Assembly: GCF_004664715.2 (NCBI RefSeq)
Contig: NC_051074.1
Coordinates: forward strand, 18,229,558-18,293,557
Origin: Peromyscus leucopus
Taxonomy: Eukaryota > Chordata > Mammalia > Rodentia > Cricetidae
Reading direction: 5' to 3'
Length of the DNA: 64,000 bases
Position numbers and translations under genes: made by a program. The notes beneath the pieces are model-generated. The model saw only the letters and a program-made list of their open reading frames with translations. It was not told the origin of the DNA and searched no databases. Every line of letters begins with the position of its first letter. Positions within the stretch are counted from its first letter, which is position 1. This document shows positions 49,726 to 61,090 of this stretch, piece after piece.

Positions 49726-51009
49726 CCCTTTGCTAAAATCTGCCGTGGTGCTGCTACCAAAGCTTCACTGTGGATTTGGAAACAATGGACGGTCATAAAC
49801 TGTGTCAAGCCATAATCTGTGTCAAAGGTGCAGGTACCAAATGCTGAGTCAGTGCTATGCTTTGCAGAAATAATGCTTTATCCTCCCTGCCCTCACAGTC
49901 TCAGCAGCCAGCTAGGCAGAGAGAAAGACAGTTCCAGGAGAGCTGGAAACCAGGGCTGGAAAGGATACACATGATTTCTCTTTCATTTTTTTCTGTGTCC
50001 ACACCTCAACGAGCTTCCTGTCTGACTGTTTTAATGATTCATACGTACGAGAACCAGACAGGTGTCACTGGGCCAAATCTGGGGCGATGGAAGGCTACCT
50101 CTCCCAGCTGGGTTGCGTAAGGAATATTCTTGTGCAATCAGCTTACAGAAACTTACACTGTGGCCCTTGCTTTGCTGTTTTTCTGCCATCGTCTATGGAG
50201 TTTGGTTTCCTGTCTTCACACCATTTCCTTGGTGTCGAGAAGAAGAGAGAAGATCGTTTCAAAAGAGCCAAGAGTGAGGTAGTGTGGTGACATTAAGCGA
50301 TGGAGCCTTCGCCACTTGGGGTGGGCTCAAAGGGTTGAGATTGGATGTGAGTGTTGTAGACTGTGTGGTAGTGGAGAAAGGGATGGAAGAGAGGCTACAC
50401 TAGGCTGAAATAAACCCTGAAGAAGACACTTTGTCCCATGAGCTCACCGAGGGGAGTGGGACGTTTCCTTTAAGTAGTTCTTTGAATCTTTCCACACCGC
50501 CGGATGTCTAGTCTCTGTTCTTTGGTGGAAAGTGAGTCCCAATAAGAAGGAAAAGCAATCTTTAGGAGACTACTAAAAGGTTACAGAGCAATTTACATTT
50601 AAATAGGTAATTACTGAACAAAATCGAAATATAAATCTAAAGGAATGATTATAGTGGTAGCATCTGAGAGCGTGTAACAAGTGGAGGGGCTTTGTCAGCA
50701 ACTACCAAATCCCACCCCTCAAGGCAGGATTTGCAACGAGAATGGCCTACCCCTGCACAACTCCAGGCCCCACATCGATCCAACATTGGTGGCCAAGGAG
50801 TCACACCAGGAGATTCTTTTCTGATGGCTCCTCTTTCATGTAGCCTCAGCATGATGCTCTCAGGTCGCCAACATCTCTCCAACCCTGTCCAGTCTCTATT
50901 TTTGGCATATAGACAGAAGGCGCCAAATCCAGAGCCATGCGCGGTTATTTTGGCAAGGTTTCATCTTGGCAATATAACATTCGGAGGAAAGTTAAAAATC
51001 TTGGATGAG
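49726..51009. other. Unique intronic sequence
   Basis: No transposable element or supported ORF. ORFs at 49857-50290 overlap in different frames. Confidence 0.5.
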
Positions 51010-51251
51010 TAGGGCCAGAGAGGTGGCTCAGTGGTTAAAGGCACTGGCTGTTCTTCCAGAGTACCCAGGTTCAATTCCCAGTATCCACATCCCATGGCAA
51101 CTTACAAGGGGATAACTCCAGTTCCAGGGGATCTACTGCCCTCTTCTGGCCTCTGCAGGCATTAGGCACACATGTGGTGCACACACATACATGCAGGCAA
51201 AACACACATACACATATAATAAAATAAACACATTTTACAAAAAAAAAAAAG
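51010..51251 (+). repeat. B2 SINE
   Basis: 'gggccagagaggtggctcag', 'acccaggttcaattcccagt', 'tactgccctcttctggcctc' and a long CA/A-rich tail. Confidence 0.94.
51136..51149 (-). promoter_or_regulatory. CTCF-like motif within B2
   Basis: Minus strand reads CCAGAAGAGGGCAG, same orientation as the motif at 6715. Confidence 0.45.
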
Positions 51252-51265
51252 TTTCTGTGAAAAAT

Positions 51266-51455
51266 GATAGGATGGCTCAGTGAGCAAAGGTGTTTACCAC
51301 CAAGCCTGATGACCTGGACTTGATTCTCAGGACTCACATGGTGGAAAGAAAAATCACCAACTCACCCCAAGCTTCCAACTGACCTCCACACACATAGCAT
51401 GGCATGTTCAAACTCACATGCACCTCCTAAATAAATAAATGTAATAATAAAAATA
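51266..51455 (+). repeat. B3-type SINE
   Basis: 'aggatggctcagtgagcaaa', 'gcctgatgacctggacttga' and 'ttccaactgacctccacaca', with an 'aaataaataaatg' tail. It follows the B2 directly. Confidence 0.82.
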
Positions 51456-52267
51456 TTTAAGTTCCTATGAAAGAAATATTAGATAAAAATTAAGAGTATC
51501 TATTTGAAATAAGTAAATTAGGTAAATTCTGACACAAGTGTTGCATGCAAGCAAGGAGAACTCGGAAAACCACACACACACACACACAGACCTCTCAGGC
51601 AGCTTACTGACCCATTTGCTTCAGTGATGCAGAAGCCAAGTAAGACTCAGTCAGACGCAGCAGGGGCAGCCAAAGCTGAGTGCTGCGGCAGCATGTCCAG
51701 ATGCAAGGCAAGATACAGTCTTTCCCAGGCAGAAGCAAAAGAGGCCAGGGACCCACTGTCCAAGTCCCTTTCCCTTGGGAAAGAGTATAAGAAAGGACCA
51801 TTGAAGGTAATAACACAATAGGAAATCAGTCCCAGATTTTTTTCCTTCAGTGAATTCACAATTCCATGACAGCAATAGGAATACAACACTTGAGCCCAAA
51901 CTTTCAAAGGATGTACATATTCTTCTCTTTCCATGATCTAGTCATGCTTCATCTAACACTCTACACCACCCATATCTCTGCAGAACTGATACCACACAAA
52001 GCCTCAGAACTTTCTTCACAAAAACAGCATTATGTAAAAGACAGCCTCAAGTCAAGTTCAAGTGTGTAAAGAAATGCAGAATCACAATTTCTAAAAAGGA
52101 AGAGAAATCACGATGGTCCCTTGTTTTGACACAAAGTTTATCGCCCAATAAAAAAGAAGTTATAAAATTATACTTGTGGCTTTAAACAGGCAGGACTTAC
52201 ATGGCCAACGTGCATACATTTTCTTGAAAATGGTCACCCTTAGGAAAGACAAAATTGCTTTTAACAA
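51456..52267. other. Unique intronic sequence
   Basis: Short (CA)n at about 51571-51588. Overlapping ORFs at 51604-51934 in several frames of both strands show no family feature. Confidence 0.5.
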
Positions 52268-52438
52268 CAGAACTTTTTTGTTTGTTTGTTTTTTCGAGAC
52301 AGGGTTTCTCTGCGTAGTTTTGGTGCCTGTCCTGGATCTCCCTCTGTAGCCTAGGCTGGCCTCAAACTCACAGAGATCCGCCTGGCTCTGCCTCCCAAGT
52401 GCTGGGATTAAAGGCGTACGCCACCAACGCCTAGCTAA
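52268..52438 (-). repeat. B1 SINE, cricetid-type (antisense)
   Basis: 'gagacagggtttctctgcgt', 'agttttggtgcctgtcctgg', 'cctcccaagtgctgggatta' and 'aaggcgtacgccaccaacgc'. The 'agttttggtgcctgtcctgg' variant is one I associate with hamster-like rodents. Confidence 0.94.
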
Positions 52439-53171
52439 CAACAGAACTTTTTAGACTGAACTGGGAAGAGTATTTACAAGAAACAAATGCAATTAGTCAC
52501 AAAGCAAAATGGAGTGAATGGTACAGTCTCTCACTGGTCAGTACATAACCAAGCCCAACTACAGAATCATTTAAGGGCCCGTTCAGGACGGCAATGGCGC
52601 CAGGTAACCTCCTTCATAGAGGCTAAGGTTATTCTAGAAGTGTGTCTGAAATCTCCCAGGGCGGACTAAGAATGCATCCCAACCCTTATAAGTGTCTAAA
52701 CCTTAGCATCTGGAGGAATCCGCCAGCTCCGCCAGCTCTTTAGTTTAGAACTAAACATTAAAACATACACAACTAAACTCATTAATCTATCCTCTCATAG
52801 TCTCAAGAAGGACCTATGGTTTATATCTGATGTAGAAACAACCAGTTGAATAGTTTTGTTTTGTATTTTTTTTTTTTTAAATTAGGTCAAACAGGTTATT
52901 TGGCACACAGCTGCTTAAGTAAATGACCTTTTCCAAAAGGAGCAATCCAGGAATGTTGACAGACCAGTCTGCAGGTTGATAAGAGTGTAGAATTGAATTG
53001 TACACTGGGTGGCTGAGAAGCAGGCTGCTAGCACACTGGCTGAAATCTAAACATTCTGCTACTCCCACCAGCAGGGCTTGGCAAGTCATATAAGGGCTTC
53101 GCTTGGAAGATACAGGAGCCAGCCCAAAATAAAAGGGGGGAGCTTGCTAAACATTATTAAGAATTTCAATA
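52439..53171. other. Unique intronic sequence
   Basis: T-rich run near 52866-52879. 'cgccagctc' occurs twice at about 52722-52738. No gene. Confidence 0.5.
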
Positions 53172-53350
53172 CGGGGGCCAGTAAGACGGCTCACTGACAC
53201 ACAAGCCTGATGACGTAAAATTCAGGTAAAGGTAAGTAGGAAGAGACGCAACCCCACGAGGTTGTCCTCTATATTCTACATTGACATAACTAAGCCCCAC
53301 CTCTACAACACACATACGTGTACACACACACACACACATACACAAACTTT
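53172..53350 (+). repeat. B3-type SINE
   Basis: 'gggccagtaagacggctcac', 'caagcctgatgacgtaaaat' and 'cccacgaggttgtcctctat', ending in a CA-rich tail. Confidence 0.75.
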
Positions 53351-53362
53351 TTTTAAAAACAA

Positions 53363-53580
53363 AATCAGCATTGTTTCTTTATTTTACATTCCGACCACAG
53401 TTTCCCCTCTCTCCTCTCCTCCCAACCTTCTACCCCACCCCCAGCATTCACTCCTCCTTTTCTGTCCAGAAAAGCCCCGGTTCCCATGGATATTGATAAA
53501 ACACAGCGTATCAAACTGTAGTAAGACTGAGCACCCCGCCTTGTATTAGGCTACAAGGGAAACTCCTCGGAATCCACAAA
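53363..53580 (-). repeat. Rodent L1 3' UTR fragment (antisense)
   Basis: 'ttattttacattccgaccac', 'agtttcccctctctcctctc', 'ttcccatggatattgataaa' and 'actgtagtaagactgagcac' follow the antisense 3' end of rodent L1 (Lx-like). Truncated; no ORF2 present. Confidence 0.72.
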
Positions 53581-54384
53581 GACCGCCGCCGCCGCAGCTA
53601 AGACTCCTAGCAATTTCCGATATGTGGCTTGAACTAGTCATCTCCTGTGACCAGGCAAGACGTCCAGTGGAGGGACTGGGACACCCCAGCCACGTAAGCT
53701 TCGACCTGCGGTCTATACACAAACTTTTTACAACAAGACAGTCAAGTGTGTAGAGACACAGATTTAAACCGGCATTTAGAGACTCATCTCACCCTGGGGC
53801 AGCCTGTGAGAAGGCACAGGCTTCCAGACTCCCAACTCCCACTTATTCTTTGATCACTCCAAGAAGTTCCTATTAAATGAGTATCCTAGGTGTCCATCCT
53901 AAATACAAAAGAAAACAGAGCCTCAGATGCCCCCAAACTGCGTTCCCCTTAACAGGTTTAAGCATGGAGGTAACTCTGGCATTTTTTTTCCTTTCTCTCA
54001 GCCATTATTAATCACCATCATCATCATCATCTTAAACAAGTCCTTCCCAAAATGTTTTAGTTTCCTGCTGCAAAGTTAGACCAAGTAATCGTTTGGCTGT
54101 TAATAACAGGCAATTCCGTGTCTCATAAAGGAAGAAATTAATAGTTACCTGAAAGTCAAAGCTTACAGGAGCCCGCCACAGCCGGGCTGGCCTCACCACA
54201 GTGATGTCTTTCTTTTCCTGCTAATGTGTCTTTCAGCACTCAAACAGGATGCTAGCTAAGAGGAAAAGTTACTACCCTTTTCCTACCACAAGCACCGGAG
54301 CCCTTTCCACACCACAGGGATCCCTGTGACTCCCAAGAAGGGCCTGGTGTTGTGGCTTAACCTCAAGATGAAGCAGCCGCGCAA
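53581..54384. other. Unique intronic sequence
   Basis: Starts with a short (CCG)n patch at about 53583-53595, and a (CAT)n patch lies at about 54014-54031. No element recognised otherwise. Confidence 0.5.
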
Positions 54385-54640
54385 TTCTGATAGTTTCCTT
54401 TGATGTCCTTCTGACCATCAGAGCCTGTCCTGCTATCATTAGTGTGAGTTGGCCTCCTCTCCCCAAACAGGCCTCCCACTTCTCTTTATTCCCTCCAAAA
54501 TCTTCAGGGGAGGAAATAATAAATCTTTCCTCCCCTGAAGATTTGGGAGGAAATTAGCAAAAACCAAACCAAGTGCCTCTCTATTTTGTAAGGCCAATCC
54601 TGACTTCTGCCTGCCCCTCGTGTATACTCAAGATTTTAAT
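54385..54640. repeat. Unidentified dispersed repeat, copy A
   Basis: Aligns in the same orientation with 55715-55950. Shared words include 'attctgata', 'ctttgatgtc', 'agtgtgag', 'cctcccacttctct' and 'aaggccaatcctgact'. This copy has a 17-bp insertion near 54456 and the hairpin at 54498-54544. No family name recognised; an old LTR or retroposed fragment is possible. Confidence 0.75.
54498..54544. repeat. 19-bp-arm perfect hairpin
   Basis: Left arm 'aaatcttcaggggaggaaa' (54498-54516) and right arm 'tttcctcccctgaagattt' (54526-54544) are exact reverse complements around a 9-base loop 'taataaatc'. Complementarity continues imperfectly outward into CCTCC/GGAGG. Confidence 0.95.
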
Positions 54641-54645
54641 CACAA

Positions 54646-54646
<1 letters not shown>

Positions 54647-54681
<35 letters not shown>
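54647..54681 (+). repeat. (CA)n microsatellite
   Basis: About 17 CA units at the right edge of copy A. Confidence 0.95.
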
Positions 54682-54682
<1 letters not shown>

Positions 54683-55656
54683 AGAAAGAGAAGTTATTGT
54701 ACAAATTCTACCTCTGAGTTCTAGAATCATTTCCTCTTCCCCGATCTGGAAACCTTATTCTCTGTGAGCTTAACAACTCTTTCTGGCAATGAAATATGAA
54801 GAGGTGATGATTTCTTCCAAATTAGGAGGACATTAACAATTAAGTGTTAATGCGGACGCCGTTAACAGTAATGCAATTATAACTGTATTCCGCAAAGGGC
54901 AATAGGAAATAATTACTCTGATCCTCAAGTGAGAGTTGCAAGAGAATGAGATCCTCAATCTACAATTCATTAGGAAGGGCTTGGAAACCCGGATGTACAC
55001 GCCTACTACTGGAAAGAGCTGCTCCTGTTGTGACAAGAGCTCTGTCTGTGGCAAGGCATGTATGCACATTCAGTCTGTTTGGACGCCTCAAAATGGTTGC
55101 AGTGAGGGTCCTGGGAACACTAACTCACTGCTCTTAGGATGGCCAGACAGCACTTCCAACAGGGCTTATCTGAATAGCCAGAGATGCCATTTTAAACCTC
55201 CAAAGCTAGACCAAATGCCACAACGGATGCTCAATCACTTTGCAGCTACTGAGGATGAAGTGAATCCAGGCAAATGACTAATCTCCAATTACCATATGTG
55301 TGTCAGCCCTGAGACTTGACCAGAAATACCGGGTAATTGCAAACGAACCATTAATGCCTATCTCAGTTTTATTTGATTAAAATTGCAGGACTAAACAGAG
55401 AAGCTGATAGAATCTGTCAATTGCAAGTGTTTACTCCTAATGGCACGCAAATGGAAATCTGGCCTCTAAATTCTACATCAATCGTCGGCTCCAGCAGGCC
55501 TACAATAATCCATATACTCCTCTCTCCTTCTGTGTGTTAAGGATTAACACTGCTAATCAAAGATAAAACACACTTTTTCATAATTTCCCTTCCTTAAACT
55601 CTCTGATAGACTTGCCTACATGAAAACTGGCAAAACAAAACCAGGAGAAAGAGCTC
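54682..55656. other. Unique sequence, possible conserved blocks
   Basis: 54830-54970 and 55300-55570 are unique and rich in homeodomain-type words such as CAATTA, TAATTG and ATTAAT. The plus ORF at 54936-55277 (113 codons) has no recognised family. Confidence 0.4.
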
Positions 55657-55657
55657 C

Positions 55658-55686
<29 letters not shown>
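55657..55686 (+). repeat. (CTGT)n microsatellite
   Basis: Seven or more CTGT units at the left edge of copy B. Confidence 0.95.
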
Positions 55687-55690
<4 letters not shown>

Positions 55691-55714
55691 TTCCAATAAA
55701 GCCTGAGTGGTTAG

Positions 55715-55831
55715 AGATTCTGATATTTTTCTTTGATGTCATTCTGTCTATCTGAGGCCATGCTGCTGTCATCAGTGTGAGCTGGCCTCCCACTTCTCTG
55801 TATTTCCTCCCAACTCCTCAGGCTTTCCTTG

Positions 55832-55863
<32 letters not shown>

Positions 55864-55950
55864 AAGAACAAACTAAGTGCCTCCCTCTTCTGCAAGGCCA
55901 ATCCTGACTCATGCCTGACTCTTCCTGTACTCATGGTCTTGGTACCACAA
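55715..55950. repeat. Unidentified dispersed repeat, copy B
   Basis: Counterpart of copy A about 1.33 kb away, roughly 80% identical over the first 100 bp. An A30 run (55832-55861) replaces the hairpin region of copy A, after which homology resumes at 'aagtgcctccctcttctgca'. Confidence 0.75.
55832..55861 (+). repeat. A30 tract
   Basis: Thirty A inside copy B. Confidence 0.95.
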
Positions 55951-57084
55951 CCCTGAACTCTGCCCTGGTCTTCTTACTAGCTCTTTACACCCTAACTTGC
56001 AGATCTCTACTCATTTTCCCTCTGCTTTCGACCCCCTAAATCTGCCCCCTTCAGTATTTAAGTTTCCCTGAAAAGCTTTTATCACCTTCACATCCACCCA
56101 CACCTGCTTACTGAATCACAAAGAACTGAGGATAGTAAAGTTCCATGACCTCAATGTGTGCAATTAGAGAAGTGATCTTTTTAAAGATATGGTAGGATCC
56201 TAATTGTATTATCCAGTCACTGGACTTGACAAGCACTGGATCTCCCTCTTCATATTTCATTTTGGAGCATATGGTCTACAAATGCATGCTAGTCAGTTGA
56301 GGACAGAAATATCACCCCTCCAACTAGAAAGCACAGCCTGGACAATGTCTACTACCGGATTAGGACCCTCGTTAGTTATGGATAGGGCAGGTAAGGGCAT
56401 GGAGCTCAGAGCTGCTCATAAAGACTGTGATGAGTCATGACAGCATGTTCTCTATGGGAAAGTACTTTCAGGACATAATTAGTGGTCAGTGCTCATGTAC
56501 CTGGTAACCCATAAAAACCTCCTACCTAGACTCTAACAGACGTGTGACCATATCAAAGAAAGAGAACATCATAATTTGTTAAAAATGGATCTCCGTTGAA
56601 GGCAAGAAACAAAAAAAAAAAAAAAAGAGGAACATCTTTCTCCCATTTTCATTTTATCATTGTTCTTGTGAACAGACATGTCTACTAGATAGTAAAGAAA
56701 TCCATTTTAAAAATTAAAGAATGCAGTATTTTCTGCTATTCAACATTATACATGGAGAGAATAATGAAGTCACTGATATCACAACACAGTAGTTCTTACA
56801 TGTAGCTGGAAATTTCTTTTATTGTTTCTTTCAGCATTTAATAAATGACATCTGTGTCCACATATTTTAGGATAAACATGATATGATATTTTTTTAAGAG
56901 AATCAAAATAGCCTTAAATCTGGGCTGACATATAGAAGTTTTGGAAACTGTACAAAATGCTGTAGACAGTCACAAGAAATATATAGACCTATGCACAAAA
57001 CCAAGAACATAAGATATTAAAGTGTAATTAGATAATTTTTAATCCAGAAGATTTTGAGAGTAGATGTGGATTTGTGTTTTAGTT
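55951..57084. other. Unique intronic sequence
   Basis: Short A run near 56611-56625. No element recognised. Confidence 0.5.
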
Positions 57085-57185
57085 TTTATATATTGTGGCA
57101 GGGTCTTGTGTAGCCCAGGCTGCCTTCCACCTACCCCAACTCATGAGTGCTAGGGTTACAAATGTGAACTACCAGGCCCAGCTTA
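57085..57185 (-). repeat. B1-like SINE (antisense, short)
   Basis: 'ggcagggtcttgtgtagccc', 'aggctgccttccacctaccc' and 'tgctagggttacaaatgtga'. Internally shortened antisense B1. Confidence 0.7.
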
Positions 57186-58589
57186 AATGTGGGTAAGGAA
57201 GAAATAAAAGGCCAGTTTTCATAATGTTTGGAGACCAGCATCATTGATGGCAACCAGACACTGTGCAGATCTGACAACTAGGCATACCTGAACTATTTTT
57301 GCAATATGATCATTTTTTTTAAAAAAGTGTCTGTGTTTGCAATTAGCTAAATCTATACAAATACTGACGTTAATATTAGTTTCGATTTAAAAAAAAAAAT
57401 GGTAATACTTCAGACAATGAAAACCACCAATTCCCTGTAAAGTTCTCTTGGAATTTCTCAGAATTTACAGAAGAACTTGAAATACCTCCCACATTCCTGA
57501 CTGCCTATTAGCAACCGTCACTCCACAGCTTTCATATTAAAAGCATGGGCACTTGAAGACTTTAGTCTTTAATAAACTGTGCCCAGAGGACATTAGTAAG
57601 CAGCGTGCATCAGGTGACGGGACAGTGCTTCTTGAGACAGGGAGGCTTGTCAGACATTGCAACGGGATCCCATGGACCTGTCTCAATCAACTTAATTAGG
57701 GACATCTGCAGCACAAGGCTCGAGCCCTGCCAGCTTATTTGCACCAAAAAGGTACAACTCACACGGGACGTAAGAGAGCTGGAATGACAAGCAGATAGTA
57801 ATCAGCAACATGAGCCGGCTCAGTCATCTGAGAATGCTCAAGGTTGAAATAAAGCTGTAGTGCCCAGGGACACAAATGTCCAAATGTGGAGCTGATGAAA
57901 AGGCTGAAGGATATTTGAACAAACCTTTGATACGCTTAGCCCCTGCAGGAATCTCAACACGGTAATGGAGCCCCCTCCCCTGCCCTCCCCCAGGCACCTG
58001 CTGGAACTCTTCTGTCATCTGCACCATACCTCCCAGGTTTGTTCTCACTTACTCCAAGGACCCCTTCCTTCCGTGTTTTTCTCCAAACAACTCCGCTGCC
58101 TTCCGAGATGCTGTTCCTGATGGAGATCTAGTCTTGGAAGCTGCAGCCTTGGCCCTGCTGACATGGTTTGAAACCTTGCCTCTGGAACCTACACTCCACG
58201 CCATGTAAATCTTGGCTCAGGAAGGCCAGGCCACTCTCACGCTCTCCATTTTAGGCCTGGGTTTTAGGACTCTGCCTCTACTGTAGTTAATTGTTTTTTT
58301 TTTTTTTTTTTTTTCATTTATTTTTCTTGTTGACCACAGTCTGAAGTTCACTGAAGATGAAAAGTGGCCAGCTCCTTACTGATCTGGCTTTGTATGCAAC
58401 CACATGGCAGAAAAGTTAGGTGTCTTCATCGACCACAACCAGATTGTTTTCTCTAGATTGTTATTAGGGAACCTGTCTTGTCTTAATGTTAACTATAGCT
58501 ACATAGGAAGACTCATAGTATTAAACCCAAGGAACTGGGACCATGATAACTCAATTCTCCAAACACAATGAATCTGAAAACTCTCTAGG
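57186..58589. other. Unique intronic sequence
   Basis: Contains a T21 run at 58294-58314. No transposable element recognised. Confidence 0.5.
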
Positions 58590-58992
58590 AGTTGTAGCTA
58601 TTTTTATGTCAACTTGACATAAGCTAGAGTCACCTGAGAGAAGGGAATCTCATTTGAGAAAACACCTTCATAAGATTAGGCTGTAGGCAAGCCTCGAAAG
58701 CATTTTCTTAATTAGTGATTGATGAGGATGGCCTAGTCCATTGTGGCCAGTGCCACGCCTGGACTGGTGGTCCTGGGTTCTATAAGAGCACAGGCTGAGC
58801 AAGCCAGGGTGGCGGGGTGGGGTGGGGGATTGCAAGCCGGTAAGCTGCACCCCTCCATGGCTTCTGTATCAGCTCCTGCCTCTGGGTCCTAGGCCAGTTT
58901 GGTGACCTTGGCTTCTCTCAGTGGACCCTTTCCTCCCCAAGTAGCTTTTGATCATGATACTTCATCACAGCAATGGTAACCCTAACTAAGAC
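58590..58992 (+). repeat. Rodent dispersed repeat, family name uncertain
   Basis: 'atgtcaacttgacataagct', 'gattaggctgtaggcaagcc', 'ttcttaattagtgattgatg', 'tggtggtcctgggttctata' and 'catcacagcaatggtaaccc' form an order I recognise from many rodent loci. I cannot name the family with confidence. Confidence 0.65.
58807..58828 (+). repeat. G-rich tract with G-quadruplex pattern
   Basis: G3-TGGC-G4-T-G4-T-G5, inside the dispersed repeat. Confidence 0.8.
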
Positions 58993-59254
58993 TAATAGTT
59001 TACAATTACGGAAGGAAAGAAATGGGTCTCCAACCAAGACACAATCTTCCAAGCCCCATAATGAGTTCTAATCCAAAATTATTACTTATAAACAAATGGA
59101 GTTTTTATTTGACTTTAACATCTACATAGTTAATAAATCACCACAGTTTAGATCTAGATTAAACATTGTAAACTGGTAGCCTATGAGCCAATTTCAGGTC
59201 CATGTATGTAAGTTTAATCCAAACAATGTCATCTTAACCAATATATTTCTTGTT

Positions 59255-59372
59255 TGTTTGAGACAAAATTTCACTCTGTAACCCAGGATGCCTTGGAATT
59301 CAGAGACCCACCCACCTGCCTCTGTCAGTGCTGGAATTAAATGCTAGCGCCACTATGCTTGGCTGCCAGCAT
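59255..59372 (-). repeat. B1 SINE (antisense)
   Basis: 'tgtttgagacaaaatttcac', 'tgtaacccaggatgccttgg' and 'cagtgctggaattaaatgct'. Confidence 0.85.
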
Positions 59373-59406
59373 ATGTGTGTGTGTGTGCACGCGCACACAC
59401 GCGCGT
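59369..59406. repeat. Alternating purine-pyrimidine tract
   Basis: 38 bp of unbroken alternation (GT repeats, then GCACGCGC, then ACAC and GCGCG) at the end of the antisense B1. Z-DNA-type composition. Confidence 0.85.
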
Positions 59407-60728
59407 TCCTCCCCACACACAATTCACTTTATTTTTCTAACATAATAACTATGTGGTCACCACAGTTGGAGAGAGCCTAAGTCTTCTGGAAAGAGACTTT
59501 AGTGTAGGTTTCCACAAGGTGATCAGTGACTTCCTAACAGAAAGACGCTGTTACCACAGTCTCTTCCAGGGGCCATGGGTCAGGTATCTGTAAGTCTTGT
59601 TAAGGATGGCAGGGCCGGTGTGTAGCAGTTATTAGTACCAGCCATCAGCAGCTACTTCAGCAGAGGAGCAGACGGGATGCCAGTGCCTCTGGGGACAGGG
59701 ATGAGGTAGAACAGCACAGACTCACAGCAGGTTGCCACCTCAGATGGAAATGTGTGGGTGGGGCTTGCCAATCCTGTTCTCCTAGTAGCATCTCCACACA
59801 AGGGACAATGGAAAGCTTGGCAAGATGTTTTAAGGAACTTCCTGTAAGTCCCTGTGAGAGATTTCCTATGAAGTAGAACTTTCTGCCTTGTCTGGGGACA
59901 ATAGAAGCTGGGGCAGTACAGGTTCTGTGTTTCCCTATGTGGAAATTATCTGGGTGGAAGAACCATTTCCTCTCTCACCGGCAGTTTGTAGACCACACTT
60001 GATTTTCTTACTCAGCGATTACTGCATACATTGTATTAGTCACAGGAGGCTGCATGCCCCGACAAAGAAGCCCAGTGTCTGTCACTTCTCAGAGTTTTCC
60101 ACGAAATCAATAGTATTTCACAGATTGTCTTTCACTTTAAGAAATAGTCATCAACACAGAACAGCACCAAAAAAAAAAAAAAAAAAAAAAGAAAGAGTTT
60201 TCCATGCTTTCAGACAAGAATGAATTTCAGTTTTGTACGTAGAAAATTCCCAGAGGACCAGAAACCTTTGTTGAACTTTCGTCCAAGCACGACTGATACA
60301 ACAACTCAGGCAGGTGCTGCCATGCGATCATGCGCCTCTGCGTTGGCAGCGAGGGGCAGCTCAATTGCAAGCCACCCTTCTATAGCATCCCGGATGGCTT
60401 TAGCTGGTGGGTGAGGAGAACAGACCTCTACGCCACCAACTGTGAAGATGTCAGTCCAGTTGGTATCAAGTCCTGGCAAATATAAGGAACGCTGCCTCAA
60501 ATTAAGTCTACATTGGAATATTAATTCCTGGCATGAGTCCACTGGGCTCCAGAATGATGCCGCCTGACTTGCCAGGGGTAAAGTACAAGGAGAAGCACGG
60601 CTATTCAATGCCATTCCAAGTGAAAGAAGAAATTATGATGTTTCTTATCTATGTAGGTGCCTATCATTTAAGTGCTAGTGTATCAGCATATTCACATAAA
60701 ATCACCATCTAATAGAACAGCTTCTGTC
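59407..60728. other. Unique intronic sequence
   Basis: A22 run at 60169-60190. The 60306-60614 minus ORF (102 codons) is not recognised. No transposable element named. Confidence 0.45.
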
Positions 60729-61090
60729 TGTGGGAGGCCAGCTCCCACTTTTTACCCAGGGTACTCTTGAGGAGAGAGGGATGAGAAACTTGTAGATAGA
60801 AAGATAGGGGAGATTGAGACAGACAGAAACACAGGATAGCCTCGGGAGGACCTGGATTAATATCTACAGGCCCCTTCTGTCTCATCAAAAGGACTTTTTA
60901 TAACAAGCCAAGGAGCAGGGCAAAAGACCTCCCCCTTGCTAGATCAAAGCATACCGCACAGCCAAGTATAGACCCTTCCAAACACCAGGTAACCACACAC
61001 ACACAAGGTCAAGTCATTCCGATATGTAGCCGTGCTGGGTAAAGCAAGCTCAGATCTCACTGGAAAACCTCTGTGGGCCTCCACATCTGT
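60729..61090 (+). mobile_element. Candidate solo LTR (ERV-like)
   Basis: Starts 'tgtgggaggccagctcccac', a TG followed by a short palindrome (gtgggag/ctcccac), reminiscent of the IAP/ERVK-type LTR start. It continues with purine-rich sequence and 'gactttttataac'. No clear CA end or target duplication was fixed, so the right boundary is a guess. Confidence 0.3.

Noticed and set aside
54936..55277. 113-codon plus ORF
   Set aside because: No recognised domain. It lies in sequence whose word content looks regulatory rather than coding, with an overlapping ORF in another frame.
55657..55686. Regularly repeated units reminiscent of a CRISPR array
   Set aside because: It is a simple (CTGT)n microsatellite without spacers, in animal DNA.
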